This document shows positions 1-7,247 of a stretch of 29,498 nucleotides of DNA, piece after piece. Source of the DNA: DASWIG01 sp965371445 (GTDB lineage: Bacteria > Acidobacteriota > Thermoanaerobaculia > Multivoradales > J023); assembly GCA_965371445.1 (NCBI GenBank), contig CBDUYN010000132.1, forward strand, positions 1 to 29,498, in the 5' to 3' direction. A program made the position numbers and the translations under genes. The notes below the pieces were generated by a model. That model was given only the letters and a program-made list of their open reading frames with translations, did no database searches and had not been told where the DNA came from. The stretch's first letter is position 1, and each line of letters begins with the position of its first letter.

Positions 1-228
1 CCTCCTCGGAGCCGCACCGGGGTCGAGTCCTAAGGTAGCCCAGTGAGCCGCCTCACAAGAACAGGCTCGTCGGTCGGAGGGTGATTGTGGCCTGCTCCAC
101 AGTCACCTTGTGAAGGGCTCGACTCCCTACCCATCCCCTGTGACGAAGTCCGCGGCTTTCCTGTGACTCCTTTCACTGTACAAACCCCTTGGCGGGCCTA
201 CTATTTGTCTCGTCGAGAGGAACTGGCG

Positions 229-579
229 ATGCAAGAACAAACCATCAAGACGAAGCGGTACTTCTTCCCACTTCCCGTCGACCCCTTTGCAACGCAAAGT
301 TTTGTCGGCGTCGGGTCCAAGGCGCGCATCCGAACCCGTTGCTCCCAATCCATCGGTCCGGAGCCCGTCGCCGACGAATTCTCTTACGGCTTAGCGAAGA
401 ACCACGTCACGTCGATCTTCCCCGACGTGCGTCGACTGAGCCGGGGGCCGCGGCGGCCAGAGCTCCCCCAGGCCGCTGCGGCTCCGAGACCTTTGAAGCT
501 GGTAAAGCGGGCCGCGGTCAAACCATCCGCTCCTCCTCACCCCGGCCGCGGCCCGCTCCGTTCTTTCTCGAAGCCTTGA
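229..579 (+). CDS. small basic hypothetical protein (doubtful)
   Basis: This would be a 116-residue protein starting at the ATG at 229. The frame stays open further upstream, but this ATG is preferred because a GAGAGG Shine-Dalgarno-like run lies at 215-220, 8 nt before it. The product is rich in Arg, Pro and Lys, especially in its second half, and I recognise no domain, signal peptide or membrane segment. Third-position GC is less extreme than in the neighbouring certain genes. A perfect 12-bp hairpin follows it at 598-635. It may be a genuine small gene or a chance reading frame in a 672-base region that otherwise has no gene. No function can be proposed. Confidence 0.3.
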   Translation: MQEQTIKTKRYFFPLPVDPFATQSFVGVGSKARIRTRCSQSIGPEPVADEFSYGLAKNHVTSIFPDVRRLSRGPRRPELPQAAAAPRPLKLVKRAAVKPSAPPHPGRGPLRSFSKP

Positions 580-597
580 CTCTCTCACACACCTTAC

Positions 598-635
598 GGG
601 CCGCGGTGGTTTCCCTCCTCCTGCCACCGCGGCCC
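598..635. repeat. perfect 12-bp stem-loop upstream of the Bax1-like gene
   Basis: The arms GGGCCGCGGTGG (598-609) and CCACCGCGGCCC (624-635) are exact reverse complements, separated by a 14-nt pyrimidine-rich loop. No T-tract follows on either strand, so this is not a classic intrinsic terminator. It could end the small upstream ORF with factor help, or bind a protein near the promoter of the next gene, about 25 bp away. Confidence 0.6.
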
Positions 636-659
636 GGAGCTTGCCCGGGCGACGTGGGC

Positions 660-665
660 TATACT
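660..665 (+). promoter_or_regulatory. -10 box (TATACT) of a probable leaderless Bax1-like gene
   Basis: TATACT is a strong -10 match and ends 7 nt before the GTG at 673, so transcription would begin at or next to the start codon. No Shine-Dalgarno sequence precedes the GTG, which agrees with a leaderless mRNA. A TTGCCC at 641-646 is a possible but badly spaced -35 element. Confidence 0.5.
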
Positions 666-672
666 CCCCGCC

Positions 673-1944
673 GTGCTGACGGCAGACCTCATTCGAATCC
701 GCACCTACCGCGGAGAGATCCGGCCGCGCTACATCGAGGACTGCGACCCCCCGTCGCTCGTTCTCGCCCGGACGCTCATCAAGATCTTCGAGGCGCACGT
801 CGAGCGTCCCCGCCATGAGCTCGACCGTGAGCTCAAGGAGTTCCTCGGCACCGGCACCGACTTCCTCCTCCACCGGGCGCTCGCCAAGCTGCTCTTCGAC
901 CGCTCGGAGCTCGGCACCGCCTCGCCCGTCGAGCCGGAGGAGCTGCGCCGCAAGACCTTCGAGGCCGCCGCCGCGGCCTACCGCAGGCCCCACGACGACG
1001 ACGACCCGCACACCTTCCACTTCGACCGCGACGGAGTCGTCGCCTCGGTCGCCGAGGGCCTCGATCTCTCGGTCGAGGACGTCGCGACGAGCCTCTATGC
1101 GGACTTGAAGGACCAGCAGATCCTCCTGCGGTGGAAGAAATGTAGGCCGGAGTGGCTGCTGCGCCGCTACAACGTCGCCCTGGCCCAGGGGGTGCTCCTG
1201 CGCGCGACCGAGCTGCGGATCCGAATCGCCGGGCAAAGCCCCAACGCTTATCGGGAGCTCTTTCGCAAGGTCAAGTTCTTTCAGCTCCTGCACCGGGTGA
1301 AGCCCATCGACGACGGCTGGGAAATCGTCCTCGACGGGCCGCTGTCGCTTTTCAAGGCGAGCGGCCGCTACGGCTTCCAGATGGCGAGCTTCCTGCCGAC
1401 GCTCCTCCACTTCGCAGGCTGGGAGCTGGAGGCGGACCTGCGCTGGGGCAAGAGACGCCTCCAGCGGACGTTCCGCCTCACGCCGCAGACGGGGCTACGT
1501 CCCTACACCCGCCTCGTCGGCCAGTGGCAGCCCGAGGAGCTTCGCTGGTTGCCGGAACAATTCGAAAAGCTCGGCACGGAGTGGGAGGTCTCGACCGACG
1601 GCGAGCTCGTCGACCTCGGCGGCGAGGGGGTCCTCGTGCCCGACTTCGTCTTCCACCATCCACCGAGTGGCACACGGGCCGTGATGGAGGTCTTCGGCTT
1701 CTGGAAGAAGGGGGCCTTGGCGTCGCGTTTGAAGCTCCTGCGAAAGCACGGACCGAAAAACCTCGTCCTGGCGATCTCAAAACAGCTCGCCGGCGGACAG
1801 GAAGGGCTCGACGAGATCCCCGGCGAGGTCTACGTCTACACCACGACACCGGTGGCGCGGAAGGTCTTGAAAATCCTCGCGGGCTTTCGGCCTGCTGAGA
1901 AGCCAAAGAAGCGTCGCAAGAAGAGGGCCAAGCGTCCGGGCTGA
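673..1944 (+). CDS. Bax1-like DUF790 nuclease-family protein
   Basis: This 423-residue protein resembles the DUF790/Bax1 family, nuclease partners of the XPB (Rad25-type) DNA helicase known mainly from archaea and thought to act in DNA repair. The N-terminus (residues 1-25, LTADLIRIRTYRGEIRPRYI) fits the family start and supports the GTG at 673. A central conserved segment lies at about 218-245 (DGPLSLFKASGRYG). The C-terminal part looks like a PD-(D/E)xK nuclease fold, with Asp324 in VPDFVF and Glu339 in VMEVFGFW, followed by a core strand near 362-370 (KNLVLAISK). The tail is very basic. In this family the gene usually sits next to the helicase, but no helicase gene is visible here. The residues named are seen; cleavage activity and repair role are inferred from the family. 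Confidence 0.82.
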   Translation: MLTADLIRIRTYRGEIRPRYIEDCDPPSLVLARTLIKIFEAHVERPRHELDRELKEFLGTGTDFLLHRALAKLLFDRSELGTASPVEPEELRRKTFEAAAAAYRRPHDDDDPHTFHFDRDGVVASVAEGLDLSVEDVATSLYADLKDQQILLRWKKCRPEWLLRRYNVALAQGVLLRATELRIRIAGQSPNAYRELFRKVKFFQLLHRVKPIDDGWEIVLDGPLSLFKASGRYGFQMASFLPTLLHFAGWELEADLRWGKRRLQRTFRLTPQTGLRPYTRLVGQWQPEELRWLPEQFEKLGTEWEVSTDGELVDLGGEGVLVPDFVFHHPPSGTRAVMEVFGFWKKGALASRLKLLRKHGPKNLVLAISKQLAGGQEGLDEIPGEVYVYTTTPVARKVLKILAGFRPAEKPKKRRKKRAKRPG

Positions 1945-2088
1945 ATCCTCAGGTGCTTGACCTTGCCACCCAGAGTGGGACATCAGCCGGCGCTTGTGCT
2001 AGGCTTCTCCTTACCGTCCGAGTGTGTCTGGCAAGCCCGCCTTTGGCGTCGGTCGAATCGGGAATCCCTGCAAGCTTCGCCGGAGAAG

Positions 2089-2766
2089 ATGAGAATCCTG
2101 GTCGTAGAAGAGAACGTGAAGATGGCAGCACTCATCTGTGAGGTGCTGCGCGACGAGAGCTACGCCGTAGACCTCGCCAAGACCGGCACGGACGCCGACG
2201 AGCTGATGGCCTTCAACGACTACGACCTGGCGGTGCTCGACTGGTCGATCCCGCCGCCCACCGGAATGGAGCTGCTCCGGAAGTGGCGCGGCGAAGGCCA
2301 CAAGCTCCCGATCCTCATGCTGACCGGCCGCGACACCGTCGAGGACCGGGTCGGCGGCCTCGACACCGGGGCCGACGACTACCTGACGAAGCCCTTCTCG
2401 TTCCCCGAGCTCCTGGCCCGGGTCCGCAGCCTTCTGCGGCGGCGCGAAAAGGACTTGCAGCTCAACCTCACGGCGGGCGACCTGGAGATGGACCGCGCCC
2501 GCCAGCAGGTGAGCGTAGGGGGACGGCCGATCGAGCTCTCCTCCAAGGAGTTCGCCCTCCTCGAGTACTTCCTTCACCACAAGGACGAGGTGGTCAGCCG
2601 GAGCGAAATCGAGGAGCACGTCTGGGACTCGGCCTTCGACTCGATGGCCAACATCGTCGACGTCAACGTCCACCGCCTGCGCAAGAAAATCGACGGCGGC
2701 TCGGAGAAACGGCTCCTGCACACCGTGCGCGGAGCGGGGTACACCTTGCGCAGCGAGCGTACCTAG
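2089..2766 (+). CDS. OmpR/PhoB-family response regulator (copy 1)
   Basis: This is a 225-residue response regulator. The receiver domain (about 1-115) carries the phospho-acceptor Asp51 (VLDWSIP), Thr79 (LTGRD) and Lys101 (TKPF). The DNA-binding winged helix (about 128-222) is of the OmpR type, ending in the typical LRKKIDG and GAGYTL motifs. The usual Glu-Asp acidic pair near residue 8 is Glu7-Glu8 here, a mild oddity that could alter Mg2+ binding. The frame is open further upstream, but the ATG at 2089 begins the standard MRILVVE start. It lies 39 bp before a hybrid histidine kinase and is presumably co-transcribed with it. It is clearly a paralogue of the regulator at 6496-7173, with the same length and long shared blocks. 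Its target genes are unknown. Confidence 0.93.
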   Translation: MRILVVEENVKMAALICEVLRDESYAVDLAKTGTDADELMAFNDYDLAVLDWSIPPPTGMELLRKWRGEGHKLPILMLTGRDTVEDRVGGLDTGADDYLTKPFSFPELLARVRSLLRRREKDLQLNLTAGDLEMDRARQQVSVGGRPIELSSKEFALLEYFLHHKDEVVSRSEIEEHVWDSAFDSMANIVDVNVHRLRKKIDGGSEKRLLHTVRGAGYTLRSERT

Positions 2767-2805
2767 CTCGCTGAGCCTGCGCAACGTCTGAAGAGAGGGG
2801 GAACC

Positions 2806-5073
2806 GTGAAGACAAAGCTCGGCGAGGCGCCCGAACCGCTCGCCGCAACGCTCCGCCGGTACCTGACGCCGGCGATCGTGCTGGTGCTGGGAGCCGCATC
2901 GCTGGCGCTCTTCGTCTCGACCCAGTACCTGAGCGAGCGGCGGACCCAGCAGGAATTCCTGCTCGACAGCGCCATCGCCCACGTCGAGGTCACGACGGCG
3001 ACCTCGCACCTATGGCTCGAAGAGCACCTCTCCGGCGACCCCACGGTGGAGATCGACGACATCTGGTACGACCTCGACGACGCCATCCGCATGGTACAGC
3101 TGCTCCTCCAGGGCGGCCGTATGAGATTCGACGCCGCGTCGATCGAGCCCTTGCAGGAGCCCGCTCTTCGCCAGCAGGCCGAGCGCTTGAGGGAAGGTCT
3201 CGTCGAGCTGCGCAACCTTGCCGTCAAGCGTTACCTGGACAAAAAGGACGCCGGGATCGGCTCGCCCCACGACCAGCGCTACGACGAGGCCTTCAACCGT
3301 CTCCTCGCGGACAGCGAAGAGCTCCGAAACCTCCTGGCCGATCGCTGGACGGGGACCCTCTTCGAGGTCCGCAAGCGTCTTTACCTCGCTGGCGGGATCT
3401 GGGTCTTGCTGGTGGTCTCCGCGGTGGGCGCGCTGTGGCGCCTGGAGCGGGGCCGCCATCTCGCGGAGGACGAGCTGCGTACGAGCCGGAAGTACCTCGC
3501 CACCACCCTGGAGTCGATCGGCGACGCCGTCATCACGACAGACCTCGACGCCGCCGTGACCTTCATGAACCCCGTGGCCCAGCAGCTCACCGGCTGGACG
3601 GAAGCGCAAGCCTCGGGCGAGCGGATCGAGGACGTCTTCCGGGTGGTCGGTGAAGACGGCGAGGAGGTCAAGAACCCGGTCCTGGAGATCCTCCGCCACC
3701 GACGCGAGAGCGTCGGGCTGACGAACCACACCGTGCTTCTCGGGCGCGGCGGCGAGCGTTTCTACATCAGCCATACGGCGTCGCCGATCCGTACCAGCCG
3801 TGGCACGACGCTCGGCATCGTCCTCGTCTTTCGCGACCTGACGCGGCGCAAGCAAGCGGAGGCGGCGCTACGCCAGCGCGAGCTGGAGCTGCGGGAGGCC
3901 CAGAAGATGGAGGCGGTGGGGCGGCTTGCCGGCGGTATCGCCCACGACATCAACAACTACCTCGGCGCTATCCGCGGCTTCTGCGAGGTGGCCAAGATGA
4001 GGAGCGAAAGCGGCGAGGCCCTGAACCGCCGCATGGACGAAGCCATCGAGACCACCCGCGGTGTCTCGGCCCTCGTCAAGCAGCTCCTGGCCTTCAGCCG
4101 CCGGCAGCCGGTCGATCCCTCGGTCGTCGACTTGAGCCAGGTGGTCGGCGACCTCAAAAGCATGGTGCGCCGCCTCCTCGGCGAGGACATCACCCTCGAA
4201 AGCGACTGTCAGGACGGGCTCTGGACGGTCGAGGTCGACCCGGGCCAGGTCGAGCAGATCCTCGTCAACCTCCTGGTCAACGCCCGCGACGCCATGCCCA
4301 AGGGAGGACGCATCACCGTCTCCACCCGAAACGTCGAGCCCGAAGGTGACGGGAACCGCTCCGTCGCCCTCGCCGTCGCCGACTCCGGCGAAGGCATCCG
4401 CGACGAGGACCGCGAGAAGATCTTCGAGCCTTTTTTCACCACCAAGACCGACTCCAACCGCAGCGGCCTCGGGCTCGCCACGGTCTACGGCATCGTGCAG
4501 CAATACGACGGCTTCATCTCGGTCGAGAGCACCGTGGGTGAAGGGACGACGTTTTCGATCCACCTGCCGGCGAGCGACAAGCTTCTGCCCCGGCGTCCGC
4601 CTCCCGTGATGGCGGCGGAGGTCTTGCCGCCGATCGAGCCCGCGAAGATCCTCCTCGTCGAGGACAACGCCGCCATGCGCGACGCGACGCGGGACATGCT
4701 CGAAGCCATGGGCCACGAGGTCCTGGTGACGGCCGGCGGCGAGGAGGCGCTGCGGCTTTTCAACACCGGCGGCGGTAACGAGGCCGACCTCGTGATCTCC
4801 GACGTCGTCATGCCCGACCTCTCGGGCCTGGAGCTCATGGACGCCTTGCGCGAGAGCCGTCCCGACATGCCGTGTCTGTTCATCTCGGGCTATGCCGACA
4901 ACGTCACCCTGCGCCACGGCTTCAGCCAGGAGCGGGTGAATTTCCTGGCGAAGCCCTTCGACGCCCACTGCCTGGCGTGCAAGATCGCCAAGATCCTGAT
5001 CGAGGGGGCGGGCGTGACGGCACCTCCCGTGCCGGCGTCTTGCTGCCATGCGGACGACGGGCGTCCGGCTTGA
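2806..5073 (+). CDS. membrane hybrid histidine kinase with PAS and C-terminal receiver
   Basis: This is a 755-residue sensor kinase. It has a transmembrane segment at about 22-42, an extracytoplasmic sensor region of roughly 150 residues rich in Leu and acidic residues, and a second transmembrane segment at about 196-212. A PAS domain follows (about 225-350), then a HisKA domain with His380 in GGIAHDINN. The HATPase domain has an N box near Asn492, a G1 box DSGEGI (526-531) and a G2 box SGLGL (553-557). The C-terminal receiver (about 613-735) has Glu619-Asp620, phospho-acceptor Asp666 and Lys716. The start is a GTG preceded by an AGAGGGGG ribosome site. It is probably autophosphorylated and passes phosphate to its own receiver and/or the OmpR regulator just upstream. 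The sensed signal is unknown. Its stop codon lies 4 bp from the stop of the opposing kinase gene. Confidence 0.93.
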   Translation: MKTKLGEAPEPLAATLRRYLTPAIVLVLGAASLALFVSTQYLSERRTQQEFLLDSAIAHVEVTTATSHLWLEEHLSGDPTVEIDDIWYDLDDAIRMVQLLLQGGRMRFDAASIEPLQEPALRQQAERLREGLVELRNLAVKRYLDKKDAGIGSPHDQRYDEAFNRLLADSEELRNLLADRWTGTLFEVRKRLYLAGGIWVLLVVSAVGALWRLERGRHLAEDELRTSRKYLATTLESIGDAVITTDLDAAVTFMNPVAQQLTGWTEAQASGERIEDVFRVVGEDGEEVKNPVLEILRHRRESVGLTNHTVLLGRGGERFYISHTASPIRTSRGTTLGIVLVFRDLTRRKQAEAALRQRELELREAQKMEAVGRLAGGIAHDINNYLGAIRGFCEVAKMRSESGEALNRRMDEAIETTRGVSALVKQLLAFSRRQPVDPSVVDLSQVVGDLKSMVRRLLGEDITLESDCQDGLWTVEVDPGQVEQILVNLLVNARDAMPKGGRITVSTRNVEPEGDGNRSVALAVADSGEGIRDEDREKIFEPFFTTKTDSNRSGLGLATVYGIVQQYDGFISVESTVGEGTTFSIHLPASDKLLPRRPPPVMAAEVLPPIEPAKILLVEDNAAMRDATRDMLEAMGHEVLVTAGGEEALRLFNTGGGNEADLVISDVVMPDLSGLELMDALRESRPDMPCLFISGYADNVTLRHGFSQERVNFLAKPFDAHCLACKIAKILIEGAGVTAPPVPASCCHADDGRPA

Positions 5074-5077
5074 AGGG

Positions 5078-6487
5078 CTAGGTCCGGTCGAGCGCCTCGC
5101 GGACGGCCGTCGCGAGGAGCGTCTTGGAGAACTGGTTCTTGAGGAAGTGGATCTCACCCTCGGCGACGCCGTGACGGCGGGCGACGTCCTCGCTGTGGCC
5201 CGACATGAAGACGGCCTTGACCTCGCCCTCGCGGCGCAGGCGCGCCACCAGCTCCGGCCCCGAGAGGCGGGGCATGACGACATCGGTCAGCACCAGGTCG
5301 AAGCCTGTTTCGTTCGCGTGGAACAGCTCGTACGCTTCTTCGCCGTCACCGGCCGTCCTCACCCGGTAGCCCAGGGCTTCGAGCAGCGACGCCGTGGCCT
5401 CGCGAAATTCCAAGCTGTCGTCGACCAGGAGGATCGCTTCGCTACCCAGGAGGTCGATTCGGCCGGTCGTGTCGTCGCCGAATTCTCCCGACGCCGGAGC
5501 CCTGGAGCGAGGTAGGAAGATCCGGAAGCTCGTCCCCTTGCCGACCTCGCTTTGCACTTCGATCGAGCCGCCGTTTTGGCGTACGGCGGCATAGACCGTG
5601 GCGAGGCCGAGGCCGGAGTTGCCCGAGGCCTTCGTCGTCCAGAAGGGGTCGAAGATCTTGTCGGTGAGCTCGGGCGCGATGCCGCAGCCGGTGTCGGTCA
5701 CCACGAGCAGCACCGACGGCCTGCGGCCACCGCTCTCGTGGCCGGGAACGTTTTTCGTCTCGATCCTTATGACGCCGCCGTCGGGCATGGCATCCCTGGC
5801 GTTCATGATCAGGTTGACGATGATCTGCTCGAGCTGGGAGAGGTCGATCTTCACGGTCCACAGACCGTCGGTGAGACGTTCCACGATTTTGATCGCTTCG
5901 CCGACCGTCGGCCTCATCATCCGGTCGAGGCCGGCGATGACGCGGTTCAGGTCGACGACCACGGGGTTGCCCTCCCGCATTCGGCCGAAGGCGAGGAGGC
6001 GGTCGATCAAGGCCGTCGTCTTCTCGACAGCGCGAATCGCGGCGGTCATCTTGCGGATCGAACGGTCGCCGGAGGGAAGCTTCATGCGCACAAGCTCGCA
6101 ATGACCCCGGATGGCGCCCAGGTAGTTGTTGATGTCGTGGGCCAGGCCGCCGGCGATGCAGCCCAGGGCTTCCAGTCTCTGCGATCGTTGAAGCTGTGCC
6201 ACGTTGGCCCGCAGCGCCTCCTCGGCCTCCACCCGGCGGCGCTCCCGGCGTAGGAGTAGCGTCGTGGCCACGGCAATCGCCAGCATCCACGCGCCGCAGC
6301 CGCCCCACCTCACAAGGCGCACGGCTCCCGGTCGCTCTTCAGCCGTCGCGCCGTCGCCGGCCGCGAGCGCGCGGCGTTCGAGCACGCCGGCCCCCAGCCA
6401 GACGGCGAGGGAGATCAGCGCAAAGAGCGCCGCCGCGCCGACGATCCGGCGGCTGTCGCCGGTGCCTACCTTGCGCGGCGACTCCAT
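5078..6487 (-). CDS. hybrid histidine kinase with degenerate C-terminal receiver
   Basis: This is a 469-residue sensor kinase. Transmembrane segments lie at about 16-34 and 66-79, with only a short external loop between them and no PAS domain. HisKA has His117 in GGLAHDINN. HATPase has an N box at Asn229, a G1 box DTGCGI (265-270) and a G2 box SGLGL (291-295). The receiver has Asp356-Asp357 and phospho-acceptor Asp402. The conserved Lys-Pro pair near the end is replaced: the segment reads HFLKNQFS, so Asn451 and Gln452 occupy the Lys-Pro positions, with a Lys one place earlier. It starts 8 bp after the stop of the OmpR regulator at 6496-7173, so the two are one operon. The kinase core closely resembles the plus-strand kinase at 2806-5073, which points to an old duplication. 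Confidence 0.92.
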   Translation of the reverse strand: MESPRKVGTGDSRRIVGAAALFALISLAVWLGAGVLERRALAAGDGATAEERPGAVRLVRWGGCGAWMLAIAVATTLLLRRERRRVEAEEALRANVAQLQRSQRLEALGCIAGGLAHDINNYLGAIRGHCELVRMKLPSGDRSIRKMTAAIRAVEKTTALIDRLLAFGRMREGNPVVVDLNRVIAGLDRMMRPTVGEAIKIVERLTDGLWTVKIDLSQLEQIIVNLIMNARDAMPDGGVIRIETKNVPGHESGGRRPSVLLVVTDTGCGIAPELTDKIFDPFWTTKASGNSGLGLATVYAAVRQNGGSIEVQSEVGKGTSFRIFLPRSRAPASGEFGDDTTGRIDLLGSEAILLVDDSLEFREATASLLEALGYRVRTAGDGEEAYELFHANETGFDLVLTDVVMPRLSGPELVARLRREGEVKAVFMSGHSEDVARRHGVAEGEIHFLKNQFSKTLLATAVREALDRT

Positions 6488-6495
6488 GCGCCCGC

Positions 6496-7173
6496 CTAAC
6501 AGCGCTCAGCCTGAAGGACGTAGCCGACGCCCTTGATCGTGTGCAGAAGCCTCCTCGAGCGGTTGCCGTCGATCTTTTTCCGCAGCCGGTAGACGATGAC
6601 GTCGATCGTGTTGCTCATGGCCTCGGCCGAACCGTTCCAAACGTGCTCGGCGAGCTCGCCACGGCTCACGGTCTCGCCGAGACGCCGCAGCAGGTACTCG
6701 ACGACGCTGTACTCCTTGGGCGACAGCTCGAGGAGCTCGCCTGCGACGCGTACCTTACGCGTCGCAGGGTCGACCTCCAGGTCGGCGGCCCGCAGAGGGC
6801 CGTGGGGCTTCGGCCGCCGCCGCAGGAGGGTGCGGACACGGGCGAGGAGCTCGACAAACGAAAACGGTTTCGTCAGGTAGTCGTCCGCGCCGGCGTCAAG
6901 TCCGTCGACCCGGTCGCCGACTTCGGTGCGGCCGGTCAGCATCAGGACCGGAACCTCCGAGCCCGCCGCCCGCCACTTGCGGACCAGCTCCAAGCCGTTC
7001 GGCGTCGGGATCCTCCAGTCGAGCATCACCAGGTCGTAGCCGCCGTGGACGTCGACGAGCTCCTCGGCCTGACGGCCCGTCGTCGCGAGGTCCACGGCGT
7101 AGCAGGCGTCCTCCAAGGCTTCGACCAGGGCTGACGCCATTTCCTCTTCGTCTTCGACCACCAGGATCTTCAT
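6496..7173 (-). CDS. OmpR/PhoB-family response regulator (copy 2)
   Basis: This 225-residue regulator has a receiver (about 1-115) with Glu7-Asp8, phospho-acceptor Asp52 (MLDWRIP), the Thr of LTGRT and the Lys of LTKPF. A C-terminal OmpR-type winged helix ends with LRKKIDG and a GVGYVL hairpin. An AGGAGGAGG ribosome site immediately precedes the ATG. It is the first gene of a two-gene operon with the kinase at 5078-6487, and is a close paralogue of the regulator at 2089-2766. The two keep identical blocks such as GADDYLTKPFSF and LLARVR, so cross-talk between the pathways is possible. Its DNA target is not visible from the sequence. Confidence 0.94.
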   Translation of the reverse strand: MKILVVEDEEEMASALVEALEDACYAVDLATTGRQAEELVDVHGGYDLVMLDWRIPTPNGLELVRKWRAAGSEVPVLMLTGRTEVGDRVDGLDAGADDYLTKPFSFVELLARVRTLLRRRPKPHGPLRAADLEVDPATRKVRVAGELLELSPKEYSVVEYLLRRLGETVSRGELAEHVWNGSAEAMSNTIDVIVYRLRKKIDGNRSRRLLHTIKGVGYVLQAERC

Positions 7174-7247
7174 CGCCTCCTCCTTGGGGTAGATCGCCGC
7201 GTGCTCTCCTTATTCTTCAGGATCGACCATAACAAGGAGATGACGCC

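Noticed and set aside
3868..5283. Long minus-strand ORF opposite the plus-strand kinase
   Set aside because: Low-complexity Arg/Ser- and Val/Asp-rich translation with no family pattern. It is an antisense shadow of a clear histidine kinase in high-GC DNA.
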